DNA from: Clostridium sp.
Lineage (GTDB): Bacteria; Bacillota; Clostridia; Peptostreptococcales; Peptostreptococcaceae
DNA length: 35,560 nt
NCBI GenBank assembly: GCA_022782605.1
Contig: JALFMW010000212.1
Location: 1 to 35,560, forward strand
Direction of reading: 5' to 3'
Shown here: piece after piece, positions 8,034 through 16,442 of the stretch
Layout of the letters: each line of letters starts with the position of its first letter
Position numbering within the stretch: position 1 is the first letter of the stretch
The notes under the pieces: model-generated
Seen by the model: the letters and a program-made list of their open reading frames with translations, nothing else
What the model was told of the DNA's origin: nothing
The model's database searches: none
Made by a program: the position numbers and the translations under genes

Positions 8034-8291
8034 ATGACTAAAAATAGAGAAGAAAAGAAACAACAGCTCAAAAGGAATTTAGAAGATTATAGAGCGTTTG
8101 ACGGAAATGAAAAAGAAATTGAGAAAATAAAGAGAAAGTTACACGAAATAGAAATAGAAGAAGAGTTTGAAGAGTATAAAAAACACAGAATGGAATATTT
8201 AAGAATAAAAGCAGAACACAAAAAAGCAATGGCATTTATATCTCAAAAAGGAATGCAAGCAGAGTGGAATAGATTCAAATATGAGGAATAA
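8034..8291 (+). CDS. Small charged helical protein
   Basis: 85 residues, highly charged and helical (KKQQLKRNLEDYR, IEKIKRKLHEIEIEEEFEEYKKHR), ending in GMQAEWNRFKYEE. AAGGAGG lies about 9 bases upstream. No family recognised. Confidence 0.55.
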   Translation: MTKNREEKKQQLKRNLEDYRAFDGNEKEIEKIKRKLHEIEIEEEFEEYKKHRMEYLRIKAEHKKAMAFISQKGMQAEWNRFKYEE

Positions 8292-8330
8292 TAGAGAAAA
8301 CAACAAAATATAAAAACAAAAAATAGTAAA

Positions 8331-8351
8331 TACTACACAAGAGGTGTAGTA
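8331..8351 (+). promoter_or_regulatory. Perfect inverted repeat over the ribosome site of the HTH gene
   Basis: TACTACAC (8331-8338) and GTGTAGTA (8344-8351) are perfect 8-base arms around AAGAG. The only Shine-Dalgarno match for GTG 8353 (GAGGTG) lies in the loop and right arm, so the hairpin could mask translation. As DNA it could be the gene product's own operator. Confidence 0.5.
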
Positions 8352-8352
8352 A

Positions 8353-8556
8353 GTGACAGATAAAGAGATAATAGAGAAGTGGAAGGCAGGATTAAGTAAA
8401 AATAAATTAGCAGAAATATATAGAAGAGAATACAATCAGCAAATAAAGATAATAAGAAGCACAGTAAGACACAGACATGATGGAACATTTATAAGCAATT
8501 ATGAGGCGCTAGCAAAAGTGGAGAGAGTAATATATAGATATTTGAAAGAGAGGTAA
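8353..8556 (+). CDS. Small helix-turn-helix protein
   Basis: 67 residues from GTG 8353. MTDKEIIEKWKAGLSKNKLAEIY is a helix-turn-helix with a basic recognition segment (IIRSTVRHRHDG). It may regulate its own operon or act in replication. The inverted repeat over its start makes autoregulation plausible. Specific family not recognised. Confidence 0.55.
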   Translation: MTDKEIIEKWKAGLSKNKLAEIYRREYNQQIKIIRSTVRHRHDGTFISNYEALAKVERVIYRYLKER

Positions 8557-8562
8557 AAGAAT

Positions 8563-9165
8563 ATGATAAAGAGGACATTATACCCAAAAACAAAAAGGGT
8601 TCAATATAAAAACAGAGTTGTAATAACGGAAAAATTAGATGGAAGTAATATAGGATTTTTTAAGGTAAATGGAGAGCTAGTAATAGCACAAAGAAATAAT
8701 ATACTTTTAATGAGCGAATTAGAAGAAAATAAGCAAATGCTATATAAAGGATTAAAAGGTTGGCTAGATGAAAATGGAGAAGACTTAAAAAATAGATTAA
8801 TGGAAGGAAGTGGATTATTTGGAGAATGGATAGGAATGGGAAAAATAAAATATCCAGATTTAGATAAAAAAGTGTACATGTTTGCAAAAGCTAATTATGA
8901 TAAAGGAGAAATTAAGAACTTATATTATGAACATGGATTATTCAAATATCCTTTTGAAAATCAAGAATTTCCAGAATACATAGGAATAGTTCCAATAGTA
9001 CAAGAAAGAGAAGATTTCCCTGATGTAGAAACACTGAATTATTTATATGATATATATTGCAAGAAAACACAAAGAAATGTGGAAGGGTTTATACTAGCTC
9101 AAAATAATAATGTAAATAAATATGTAAGAATGAAAAATGGAAAATTAGAGGCACATCATGAATAA
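8563..9165 (+). CDS. RNA ligase (Rnl2-like nucleotidyltransferase core)
   Basis: 200 residues, the size of a catalytic domain alone. Motif I is EKLDGSN at 23-29 (Lys24 would carry AMP), motif III/IIIa is GLFGEWIGMGKI at 84-95, motif IV is EGFILA at 174-179, and motif V is KYVRMKNGK at 186-194. It would join RNA ends using ATP. In phages such enzymes typically repair tRNAs broken by host anticodon nucleases. No polynucleotide kinase is visible in the window. Start ATG 8563 follows GAGAGG. Confidence 0.8.
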   Translation: MIKRTLYPKTKRVQYKNRVVITEKLDGSNIGFFKVNGELVIAQRNNILLMSELEENKQMLYKGLKGWLDENGEDLKNRLMEGSGLFGEWIGMGKIKYPDLDKKVYMFAKANYDKGEIKNLYYEHGLFKYPFENQEFPEYIGIVPIVQEREDFPDVETLNYLYDIYCKKTQRNVEGFILAQNNNVNKYVRMKNGKLEAHHE

Positions 9166-9177
9166 GGAGTGATACAA

Positions 9178-9394
9178 ATGAAAATACCGAAATATATAAC
9201 TAGAAAAGAAAAAACAAGACGGAGAAATTATAATACATAAGTATAAATTTATAGAAAAATGTAACGATAATTTATTTTTATACGAAGAAGTAAAGCAGAA
9301 ATATAAAAGATGTTTTACAAAATTTGATTTAGGATTAGTAAAAGAAATAATTAAACCAGGGATAAAATTAAATAAAACAAAAATAAAAGTTTAA
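9178..9394 (+). CDS. Small early protein, frame restored by a CGGA +1 shift
   Basis: ATG 9178 follows AAGGAGTG. Frame 0 ends at TAA after 20 residues. Reading CGGA 9220-9223 as one codon gives MKIPKYITRKEKTR-G-EIIIHKYKF and an open frame to TAA 9392-9394, 71 residues, ending just before the activator gene. The restored sequence alternates beta and charged segments (CNDNLFLYEEVKQKYKRCF) like a real small phage protein. Function unknown. Confidence 0.6.
9220..9223 (+). other. CGGA recoding site 3
   Basis: Frame 0 reads ACA AGA CGG AGA AAT TAT AAT ACA TAA. Skipping the C reads AGA GGA GAA ATT ATA and opens 57 more codons. The context A-C-GGA matches the other sites. Confidence 0.6.
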
Positions 9395-9412
9395 GAGGAT
9401 TAGGAGGAACGA

Positions 9413-9889
9413 ATGAATAAAGAAGAGTTAATTAATCTGTTAAAAAATTATAAAGAAAATAATGCAAAATTAAATATCAAACTTAAAGAATTAAAAACAG
9501 CAAGGATAAATTTAAAGTGCGATGATTTTGAAACAAGTACAACATCAAGCTTTGGAATCAATCAAGATATACATAGTAAGAACAAAATAAGCAACAAAGT
9601 TTTAGACAAAATTGAAAAAAATGATGAAAGAAGAGAAGTAGCAAAACAAAAAATAAGTAATTTAGAAGCAGAAGTAAGAGAACTAAGAGAGAAAGTTGAA
9701 TTAGTTAAAGATAGACTAGATGGATTAAAGTATAAAGAAAGAGAAATATTGATGGCATATTATATAGACGGAAGAACAGCAGAAGATATTGGAAATAATT
9801 TATATTTTCGATTATTCAATCAAACAAGAAGTAATAGACATATACAAAGAATAATAGAAAATGCAACAAATAAAATGTTAAATTTGTAA
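9413..9889 (+). CDS. Late transcription activator, ArpU/RinA-like sigma-region-4 protein
   Basis: 158 residues. A long N-terminal coiled coil (about 60-105) is followed by a sigma-70 region 4-like helix-turn-helix (YKEREILMAYYIDGRTAEDIG, then SNRHIQRIIENATNKML). Proteins of the ArpU/RinA group occupy this position, just before the packaging genes, and turn on the late operon. Three TGTCGT repeats directly downstream are the likely target. AGGAGG is 6 bases before ATG. Confidence 0.75.
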   Translation: MNKEELINLLKNYKENNAKLNIKLKELKTARINLKCDDFETSTTSSFGINQDIHSKNKISNKVLDKIEKNDERREVAKQKISNLEAEVRELREKVELVKDRLDGLKYKEREILMAYYIDGRTAEDIGNNLYFRLFNQTRSNRHIQRIIENATNKMLNL

Positions 9890-9890
9890 A

Positions 9891-9946
9891 TGTCGTTAAA
9901 ATGTCGTCAAAATGTCGTATTATTATATAAAAATATATAGTATAAT
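9891..9946 (+). promoter_or_regulatory. Late promoter with three TGTCGT activator repeats
   Basis: TGTCGT occurs at 9891, 9902 and 9913, exactly 11 bases apart (one helical turn) within the AAAATGTCGT unit. TATAAT follows at 9941-9946 with no good -35 box, as expected for an activator-dependent promoter. I infer it is driven by the ArpU/RinA-like protein encoded immediately upstream. Confidence 0.65.
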
Positions 9947-9959
9947 AAGAATAGTAAAA

Positions 9960-10010
9960 ATGTCACGAAACAAAAAAGTGGCACAGGCTCCTGAAGAGCA
10001 GATATTTTAA
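9960..10010 (+). CDS. Possible 16-residue leader peptide
   Basis: ATG 9960 to TAA 10008 encodes MSRNKKVAQAPEEQIF. It begins about 8 bases after the expected late transcript start, lacks a Shine-Dalgarno site, and its end overlaps the 5' arm of the terminator hairpin. It may be a leader peptide or a gene remnant. Confidence 0.25.
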   Translation: MSRNKKVAQAPEEQIF

Positions 10011-10028
10011 ATATCTGTTCTTTTTTTG
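9995..10028 (+). terminator. Intrinsic terminator or attenuator in the late leader
   Basis: GAGCAGATATTT (9996-10007) pairs with AAATATCTGTTC (10009-10020, one G-T pair) and is followed by eight T. It lies downstream of the late promoter but upstream of packaging genes, so it may be an attenuator. GCTC at about 9987-9990 can pair with GAGC of its left arm as a competing structure. Confidence 0.6.
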
Positions 10029-10052
10029 TTTTGCCTAAAAAGGAGAAAGAAA

Positions 10053-10187
10053 ATGATTAAAGCAATGATAGTAATTATATTAAGTCCATTAGTGATAACA
10101 TGTGGGATATTAAGCGTAACAATTATATATACGATATTAAAGAAAATTAAAAGCAAGAAAGAAGGCAAACATGCTAAAGAGTTGTAG
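10053..10187 (+). CDS. Small membrane protein
   Basis: 44 residues from ATG 10053 (AAGGAGAAAG upstream). One hydrophobic helix at residues 4-31 (AMIVIILSPLVITCGILSVT) is followed by a basic cytoplasmic tail (KKIKSKKEGKHAK). It overlaps the HNH gene by 17 bases. Function unknown. Confidence 0.5.
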   Translation: MIKAMIVIILSPLVITCGILSVTIIYTILKKIKSKKEGKHAKEL

Positions 10188-10560
10188 TTATTGTGGAAAA
10201 GTACATGATAGCAAGTATGTATGCAAAGAAAAAGCCAAACCCAAAAAAGAAGTGACAGAAGCGGACAAATTTAGATGGACAAGACTATGGCAAAAGAAAA
10301 GAGAAGAAATAAAGAAAAGAGACTTATATTTATGCCAAATATGTATTAGAGAATTATACAATACAGAGAACAAATATAATACAAACAACTTAAGTGTACA
10401 TCATAATGTACCAATAAACGAAGATTACAATAAACGATTAGATAATAATAACTTATTGACAGTATGTGATTATCATCATGAGTTATGTGAGAATAAAAAA
10501 ATACCAAGAGAAGTAGTACAAAAAATAATAAATGAACAGGAAAGTAAAAGTTATGAATAG
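10171..10560 (+). CDS. HNH endonuclease
   Basis: 129 residues. A zinc-binding CSYCG at the N-terminus is followed by the HNH core: CQICI near 52-56, VHHNVPINED (first His pair), NNNLLTVCDYHHELCE (Asn and HH). HNH proteins next to terminase genes in HK97-type phages assist the large terminase in DNA cleavage at cos. The position directly before the terminase genes supports that role. Confidence 0.85.
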   Translation: MLKSCSYCGKVHDSKYVCKEKAKPKKEVTEADKFRWTRLWQKKREEIKKRDLYLCQICIRELYNTENKYNTNNLSVHHNVPINEDYNKRLDNNNLLTVCDYHHELCENKKIPREVVQKIINEQESKSYE

Positions 10561-10774
10561 AATTGTTGGAATATATAAAGCAGAAATATATGAATATGAA
10601 AATGGAGATATAAGAATAGCTTACGAATGTGATAAAGATAATAACTATGAATGCAGTAAAAGTAATTGCAAAGAGGAGTACTGCACACATACACTTAACA
10701 AAAGATTTGCTAAAAATAAAATGAAAAGAAGCACTTGTCCACCAATCAAACTAGGATCACATCCAAGTGGATAA
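10553..10774 (+). CDS. Small Cys-containing hypothetical protein
   Basis: 73 residues from ATG 10553, overlapping the end of the HNH gene. Four Cys in YECDKDNNYECSKSNCKEEYC suggest a metal site. It lies between HNH and terminase in the expected cos neighbourhood. The C-terminal STCPPIKLGSHPSG may reach into cos sequence. Function unknown. Confidence 0.45.
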   Translation: MNRIVGIYKAEIYEYENGDIRIAYECDKDNNYECSKSNCKEEYCTHTLNKRFAKNKMKRSTCPPIKLGSHPSG

Positions 10775-10897
10775 ACAATCCCCCCTACCATCAAAGGCAA
10801 AAAATAAAAATAAATTCTTACACCGACTGCATACCTTCGCTTAAAAAAAATTCCCACATCAGCACAATTCGATAATATACGAAAGGAGATGAACAAT
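10775..10897 (+). other. Non-coding stretch before terminase, possible cos region
   Basis: This holds the C-run CCCCCC at 10780-10785 within a C-rich tract unusual for the AT-rich genome. An A-rich segment and the terminase ribosome site (AAAGGAG 10882-10888) follow. Its position between HNH and small terminase is where cos sites lie in HK97-like phages of Gram-positive hosts. No defined nick site can be read from sequence alone. Confidence 0.35.
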
Positions 10898-11473
10898 ATG
10901 CCAACACCACCAAAGCCATTTAAAGTATTAACATCTGAAAAAAAATCACATAGAACAAAGGCTGAACTCAAGAAAAGACAAGAGGGAGAGCAGTCTTTAA
11001 GTACAGATATAGTATTAAAAGAAAGAAAAGAAGTAAAACAAAATAAAGTGGCACACAAAGAGTTTAAAAGAATAGAAAAATTATTGAAAAATATAGATAA
11101 AAATGATGCAATTTATGAAGCGGTTATAAATAGATATTGTTTGCTCCAAGCGGAATGTACAGATTTAGAAGAAAGAAGAGAAGAATTTTACAAATTAGTA
11201 TTTGAACTAAAAGAAGAAATGAAATTAGTTACTAATGATATGGAATGTATTGAAGATGTTGCAGATTATAAATTAGAGTATGCAAAGTCTATAGCTAAAA
11301 TTATGAGTTCTATGAATGCAATAGATAAACAAATTCAATCAAAAAGAAAAATGCTATTAGACATTGAAAAAGAAAATGTTATGACTATTGCATCAGCGTT
11401 AAGAAGCATACCAAAAAAAGAAGATAAAGAAACAGATAATCCACTTCTAAAAGTATTAAGAGGTGAAGCATAA
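10898..11473 (+). CDS. terS: Terminase small subunit (P27 family)
   Basis: 191 residues. The N-terminal MPTPPKPFKVL, SHRTKAELKKRQEGE is the signature of P27-type small terminases; the rest is helical (ERREEFYKLVFELKEEMKL, IDKQIQSKRKMLLDIEKE). It recognises the packaging site and loads the large subunit. ATG 10898 is 9 bases after AAAGGAG; ATG 10889 is too close to that site. Its stop overlaps the large subunit start. Confidence 0.8.
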   Translation: MPTPPKPFKVLTSEKKSHRTKAELKKRQEGEQSLSTDIVLKERKEVKQNKVAHKEFKRIEKLLKNIDKNDAIYEAVINRYCLLQAECTDLEERREEFYKLVFELKEEMKLVTNDMECIEDVADYKLEYAKSIAKIMSSMNAIDKQIQSKRKMLLDIEKENVMTIASALRSIPKKEDKETDNPLLKVLRGEA

Positions 11474-13152
11474 TGTTGTTAGAAAAAGCAAAAAGATATG
11501 CAGAAAATTGTATAGCAGAAAAAGAAATAACTACATTTGAAGTAAAAAAACAATGCGAGTGGTTTTTAGAAGACTTAGAAAAACAAAATAATGACTATTA
11601 TCCGTATTATTTTGATACAAAACAAATAGGAATAATAGAGGGTTTATTAAAACTACTAAATTTTGCAACAGGACTAGGAATTGTTGGAAAAAGTATTTAT
11701 GAAGGTTTGGAAGATTTCCAAGCTTTTTTTATTGCTAATATTTTTGGATGGAGGTATAAAACAGATTCAAGAAAATTTAGATATAGAGAAGTAGATTTGT
11801 TTATTCCAAGAAAAAATTCAAAAACATTTTTGGCAGCATTAATAATTATAATTTTAATGCTGACCGAAGACGAATATTCAGAATTTTATTCTATATGTCT
11901 TGATAGAGATTTAGCAGGAGAAGTAAAAAAGGCAATATCACAGATATTAAATGCAAGTCCGTTAGTATCAGAGTACTTCAATATACCCAAAACATTAAGC
12001 GGAAGAATGGAATGCACCTTAACACATTCGTTCTACCAACCCAGAACGGCGGAAGCAAACCGTAACAATTCAATTAGACCAAGTGCATTTATAGCTGATG
12101 AGTATGGTGCAATGAAAGATAATGCAAACGTGGAAGCAATGCGTTCAGGTCAATTAAGTGTTAGAAATCCGTTAATGTTTAAGTTGACGACTGCTTATGC
12201 AGAAGATAAATCAATAATGCTTGATGAATTAGAATATTTAAAAAAGATTTATAAAGGATTAGAGAGTGATGACAGATTATTTGCTCTTGTATATTATGCA
12301 ACAGAAGAACATTTATGGGATGATATTGGAATTATGATGGCTAATCCATTAAGAATTGAAGAAAACTATGAAGAAATAAAAAGAGCAAGAGAAAAGGCAT
12401 TAGCAAAACCAAGTGAAAGAATAGAATTTTTAACTAAAAATATGAATTACTTTATGCCATCAAATTCAGGAGAAGAATTTATTTCGATTGATAAATTAAG
12501 AAACTGTAAAAATACAAGAGGAATATTTGATTGGAATGGAAAAGATGTCTTTGTTGGACTAGATTTAGCAATGACAAATGATAATACAGCAGTTTCAATG
12601 GTAACAATGGAAGATGATATGATATTTGTTAAATCTTGGGCTTTTATTCCAGCTGATAGAATTGAAGAAAAAAATAGAAGGGAAAGAACAGATTATAGAA
12701 GATTCATAGAAGAAGGTAGTTGCTTTGCATGTGGTGACGAAGTAATTTCTTATGAATTTGTTGAAAATTTTATAATGAACATAGAAAAAGAATATGGAGT
12801 ACACATAATTCAAATTGGTTATGATAGATTTAATTGTATTTCTACTGCTAATAAGCTTGAGTCAAAAGGATATGAATGTGTAGAGATAAAACAACATTCA
12901 AGTGTGCTACACATGCCAACTAAATGGCTACAAGAACATATTTTACAAAGAAAATTTAGTTATGATGGCGATAAATTATATGAAATAAATTTTCAAAATG
13001 CAAGATGCACTTATGATACAAATATGAATAGATACATAACCAAGAAGAAATCAAATGGAAAAGTAGATATGGTAATGAGTACGATAGATGCATTGTATTT
13101 ATTGCAACAAGAAATATTAAATGAAGATAATTTTGTATGCCAAAGCTTTTAG
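11473..13152 (+). CDS. terL: Terminase large subunit
   Basis: 559 residues, normal length. The ATPase part has Walker A-like IPRKNSKT at 111-118 and Walker B AFIADE at 205-210. The C-terminal nuclease begins with VFVGLDLAMTNDNTA around residue 360 (metal-binding Asp) and ends with a conserved D in VDMVMSTIDALYL. It pumps DNA into proheads and cuts it. Closest in style to HK97/phi-C31-type terminases. GAGGTG precedes the start. Confidence 0.95.
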   Translation: MLLEKAKRYAENCIAEKEITTFEVKKQCEWFLEDLEKQNNDYYPYYFDTKQIGIIEGLLKLLNFATGLGIVGKSIYEGLEDFQAFFIANIFGWRYKTDSRKFRYREVDLFIPRKNSKTFLAALIIIILMLTEDEYSEFYSICLDRDLAGEVKKAISQILNASPLVSEYFNIPKTLSGRMECTLTHSFYQPRTAEANRNNSIRPSAFIADEYGAMKDNANVEAMRSGQLSVRNPLMFKLTTAYAEDKSIMLDELEYLKKIYKGLESDDRLFALVYYATEEHLWDDIGIMMANPLRIEENYEEIKRAREKALAKPSERIEFLTKNMNYFMPSNSGEEFISIDKLRNCKNTRGIFDWNGKDVFVGLDLAMTNDNTAVSMVTMEDDMIFVKSWAFIPADRIEEKNRRERTDYRRFIEEGSCFACGDEVISYEFVENFIMNIEKEYGVHIIQIGYDRFNCISTANKLESKGYECVEIKQHSSVLHMPTKWLQEHILQRKFSYDGDKLYEINFQNARCTYDTNMNRYITKKKSNGKVDMVMSTIDALYLLQQEILNEDNFVCQSF

Positions 13153-13164
13153 GAGGTGAGAAAA

Positions 13165-14463
13165 GTGAAGATAAGAAATGTTTTTAAAAAGAAAATTAAA
13201 AATGAAGCAAATAAGGAAACAATTGTTGATGAAAATGCAGTAAGTGATGTTATACTGAAAGCTTTGCTAGAAGGAGAAGAAATAGATAGAGAAAAAGTAT
13301 TAATGATACCTGCTGTTTCTAGTGCAGTAGGACTGATTTGTGATTCTTTTGCAATGATACCGTTTAAATTATATAAGAAAACCACAAAAGAAGGTAGAAA
13401 ACAAACAACAGAAGTAGAAGATGATAGAGTAAATATCATAAATTATGATACTGGTGATACATTAGACGGATTTCAGTTTAAAAAGGCTATTGCAGAGGAT
13501 TATTTGCTTGGAAAAGGTGGATATGCGTATATCAATAAAAGAAAAAATAATTTTGTTGGACTCAATTATGTACAAGAAAATAAAGTTTTGTTTGAAAGAA
13601 ACACAGATGCAATATTTAAAAATTATAATATATTGGTTGATGGAAATACATATAGACCTTATGATTTTATAAAAATACTACGAAATACTAAAAATGGAGC
13701 ATATGGAACTGGATATACGAAAGAAATAAGTAAAAGCTTAGAAACAGCTTATAAAAGAATAATATATGATTTAGAATTAATGAGAACTGGAGGAAATAAG
13801 AAGGGATTTCTAAAAGCACAAAAACATTTAGACGAAAAGGGAATGTCAATATTAAAATCTCAGTGGAATGATTATTTTGCAGGAAATTCTAGCTGTGTTA
13901 TTTTAAATGATGGAATGGAATTTCAGGAAGCATCAAACACATCTGTTGAAAATCAATTGAATGAAAAGAACAAAACATTTAGTGAAGAGGTAAAAGAAAT
14001 ATTTCACATAGGAAAAACAAATGAAGATTTTCTAAAGAATGCAATTATGCCATTGTCAACAGCATTTTGTACAGCTTTAAATAGAGATTTTTTACTTGAA
14101 AAAGAAAAGAAGTCTTATTATTTTGCACCTGATTATACAGAATTAATTAGATGCACTATAAAGGAAAGATTTGAAGCATATAAAATAGCAATCGCTTCTG
14201 GATTTAAAACAAGAAATGAAGTTAGATACTTAGAAGGTGATGATGCACTTGATGGGTTAGACATGATTAATATCGGCTTGGGAGATGTATTATTTGATCC
14301 TAAAACAAAACAAATTTATACACCAAATACTAATAAAATGGTGAAAATGGATGACACGAATCAAGAAATTGAACAAATAGAAACAACGCAAGATGAAAAA
14401 AACAACAAAAATGAACAAAAAGCTAATAAAGAAGCGGAGGGAGGTGAGCAAATTGAAGAATAA
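13165..14463 (+). CDS. Portal protein (HK97 family)
   Basis: 432 residues. MIPAVSSAVGLICDSFAMIPFKLYKK near the N-terminus, LLGKGGYAYIN, and TRNEVRYLEGDDALDGLD near the C-terminus are typical of HK97-type portals that form the dodecameric DNA gate. GTG 13165 was chosen because AGGAGGTG ends 7 bases upstream; a GTG at 13156 lies inside that site. The last 11 bases overlap the protease gene. Confidence 0.9.
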   Translation: MKIRNVFKKKIKNEANKETIVDENAVSDVILKALLEGEEIDREKVLMIPAVSSAVGLICDSFAMIPFKLYKKTTKEGRKQTTEVEDDRVNIINYDTGDTLDGFQFKKAIAEDYLLGKGGYAYINKRKNNFVGLNYVQENKVLFERNTDAIFKNYNILVDGNTYRPYDFIKILRNTKNGAYGTGYTKEISKSLETAYKRIIYDLELMRTGGNKKGFLKAQKHLDEKGMSILKSQWNDYFAGNSSCVILNDGMEFQEASNTSVENQLNEKNKTFSEEVKEIFHIGKTNEDFLKNAIMPLSTAFCTALNRDFLLEKEKKSYYFAPDYTELIRCTIKERFEAYKIAIASGFKTRNEVRYLEGDDALDGLDMINIGLGDVLFDPKTKQIYTPNTNKMVKMDDTNQEIEQIETTQDEKNNKNEQKANKEAEGGEQIEE

Positions 14464-15178
14464 GTTTTATGAAATAAAAAACATAATACCAAATGCAAGT
14501 GCTGACCTCTATATTTATGGAGAGATAGTAACTGATGATACAGATTGGTGGACTGGTGAAAAGGATAATAATTTGGTTGGATTACAAAGTTTCAAAGAAG
14601 AATTAGACAACTTAGGAAATATATCAGACTTAAATATATTTATGAACACACCAGGCGGAGAAGTCTTTGTTGCAACTACTATATGCAGTATGTTACAAAG
14701 ATTGAAAGATTCTGGAACTAAAATTCATACATATGTAGATGGATTATGTGCTAGTGCAGGCACATTTATTTTGATGATGGGTGATGATGTAAATATTTAC
14801 GAAAATTCAGTAGTAATGATACACAAGCCGGTTAACAGTTGTTATGGAAATGCATTAGATTTTCAAAAGTGTATCGATGTATTAAATACAATTGAAAATA
14901 GTACAATGATACCACTTTACATGAAAAAAGCTAAAGTTGACGAGGAAAAAGTAAAAGAGTTAATAAATGCAGAGAGCTGGCTAGGTGCTAAAGAAGTAGA
15001 CGATACATTTAATGTAAATCTAATCAAGGAGCAAAAACAAGTGGCTGCATGTGCATCTAATTTGTTTAAAAATTACAAGAATGTACCAGAAAAGTTGAAA
15101 AACATGATTAAAAAGACAGAAGAACCAAAGTTAGATTATTCTGATTTTGAGAAAAGATTATTTAATATCAAAAAATAA
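14453..15178 (+). CDS. ClpP-like prohead protease
   Basis: 241 residues from TTG 14453, which has GGAGGTG 7 bases upstream. The fold follows S14 ClpP: NTPGGEVF (oxyanion region, about 64-71), catalytic Ser in GLCASAGTFI (about 98-107), catalytic His in VMIHKPVN (about 120-127). It trims scaffold and capsid N-termini during head maturation. Position between portal and capsid is standard. Confidence 0.9.
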   Translation: MKNKFYEIKNIIPNASADLYIYGEIVTDDTDWWTGEKDNNLVGLQSFKEELDNLGNISDLNIFMNTPGGEVFVATTICSMLQRLKDSGTKIHTYVDGLCASAGTFILMMGDDVNIYENSVVMIHKPVNSCYGNALDFQKCIDVLNTIENSTMIPLYMKKAKVDEEKVKELINAESWLGAKEVDDTFNVNLIKEQKQVAACASNLFKNYKNVPEKLKNMIKKTEEPKLDYSDFEKRLFNIKK

Positions 15179-15180
15179 CA

Positions 15181-15212
15181 AAAACAACTATTAAATTAGT
15201 TGTTTTTTTATT
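15181..15212 (+). terminator. Intrinsic terminator between protease and capsid genes
   Basis: AAAACAACTA (15181-15190) pairs perfectly with TAGTTGTTTT (15197-15206), followed by a T tract. It probably only lowers or tunes read-through, because the capsid gene has no clear promoter of its own. Confidence 0.65.
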
Positions 15213-15245
15213 TTATAAATTTTTTTAAAAAAGGAAGGTAAGAAA

Positions 15246-16418
15246 ATGAACGAAAAAGAATTGAAAGAAAAAAGAAATGAATTACAAGTAAAAATGGAAG
15301 AGATTCTAAACAAAGCTAAAATTGAAAACAGAGCTATGAATGATGAAGAAATCAAAAGCTTTGATGATGTAGAAAAAGAAATTAAAAATATTGATGCCAC
15401 ATTAGAAAGATGTAACAAAATTAACGAAATGGAATGTAAAAAACTAGAAGGAGAAAAAGAATTAACACAAGAAGAAAAAGATGTTAAAGCATTTGCAACA
15501 TTTATAAGAAACTATGTGAATGGTGTACCACAAAATGCTGAAACAAAACTAACAAAGGGAGATAATGGGTCAATAATACCAAAAACAATAGCTCAAAAAG
15601 TTATTGATAAAGTTACTGAAATATCACCACTTTATGCAAGTGCGACAAGATATGACGCAAAAGGAACATTAGCTGTGCCAAAATATGATGATACAACAGA
15701 TGATGTAACAGTTGCTTATGCTACAGAGTTTGATGAATTAGTTTCACATTCTGGTAAATTTAATACTGTCGAATTAACTGGCTTTTTAATTGGAGCATTA
15801 ACAAAAATATCAAAATCATTATTAAATAACAATGATTTTAATTTAACAGAGTATGTTGTTAATAAAATGGCTGAAAAATTCAAATTATTCTATGAAGGAG
15901 AAATGTTAAACGGAACTGATGGTAAAATTTCAGGAATTGTTGGCTCTTATGATTCAACAAACATGAAAGTTATATTAGCTGCAAAATCTTCTTTAACTGC
16001 AGATGAATTAATAGATATACAAGAAACAGTTCCTGACGCATTCCAAGCTAACGCTTATTGGATTATGAACAGAGACACAAGAAAGAAAATAAGAAAATTG
16101 AAAGATAGCGATGGAAACTACATTTTAAACAGAGCTTTCAACGAGAAATGGGACTATGAATTATTAGGAAAACCTGTTTATTGCTCAGAAAAAGCAGAAA
16201 AATTAGGAACAGCATCAAAAGCTGTTATATTCTATGGAGATTTTTCAGGACTTGCTATAAAAGAAACAGAATCAATGGAAATTCAAATTTTATTAGAAAA
16301 ATTTGCTACACAACATGCAATTGGTGTTGTTGGATATTCAGAATTAGATGCTAAAGTAGAAAATACACAAAAAATAGCTGTTGCAGTATCTGGTGCAACA
16401 GATCCAGCATCTAAATAA
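15246..16418 (+). CDS. Major capsid protein (HK97 fold)
   Basis: 390 residues. Residues 1-90 are a coiled-coil delta domain (KELKEKRNELQVKMEEIL) removed by the protease. The mature part starts around KGDNGSIIPKTIAQKVID and includes FLIGALTKISKSLLNNNDFNL, AYWIMNRDTRKKIRKLKD and LLGKPVYCSEK, all standard HK97-type capsid blocks. AAGGAAGG precedes ATG. Confidence 0.93.
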   Translation: MNEKELKEKRNELQVKMEEILNKAKIENRAMNDEEIKSFDDVEKEIKNIDATLERCNKINEMECKKLEGEKELTQEEKDVKAFATFIRNYVNGVPQNAETKLTKGDNGSIIPKTIAQKVIDKVTEISPLYASATRYDAKGTLAVPKYDDTTDDVTVAYATEFDELVSHSGKFNTVELTGFLIGALTKISKSLLNNNDFNLTEYVVNKMAEKFKLFYEGEMLNGTDGKISGIVGSYDSTNMKVILAAKSSLTADELIDIQETVPDAFQANAYWIMNRDTRKKIRKLKDSDGNYILNRAFNEKWDYELLGKPVYCSEKAEKLGTASKAVIFYGDFSGLAIKETESMEIQILLEKFATQHAIGVVGYSELDAKVENTQKIAVAVSGATDPASK

Positions 16419-16442
16419 ACTTCCTAAAAAGGAGTGAAAAAA

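Noticed and set aside
9891..9918. Iteron-type replication origin
   Set aside because: Only three short repeats, directly upstream of a -10 box and next to a sigma-like gene; a late promoter is the better reading.
10346..11058. Leftward hydrophobic ORFs opposite the HNH and terminase genes
   Set aside because: They lie opposite well-supported genes, lack ribosome sites and have the Phe/Leu/Ser-rich look of antisense translations of A-rich genes.
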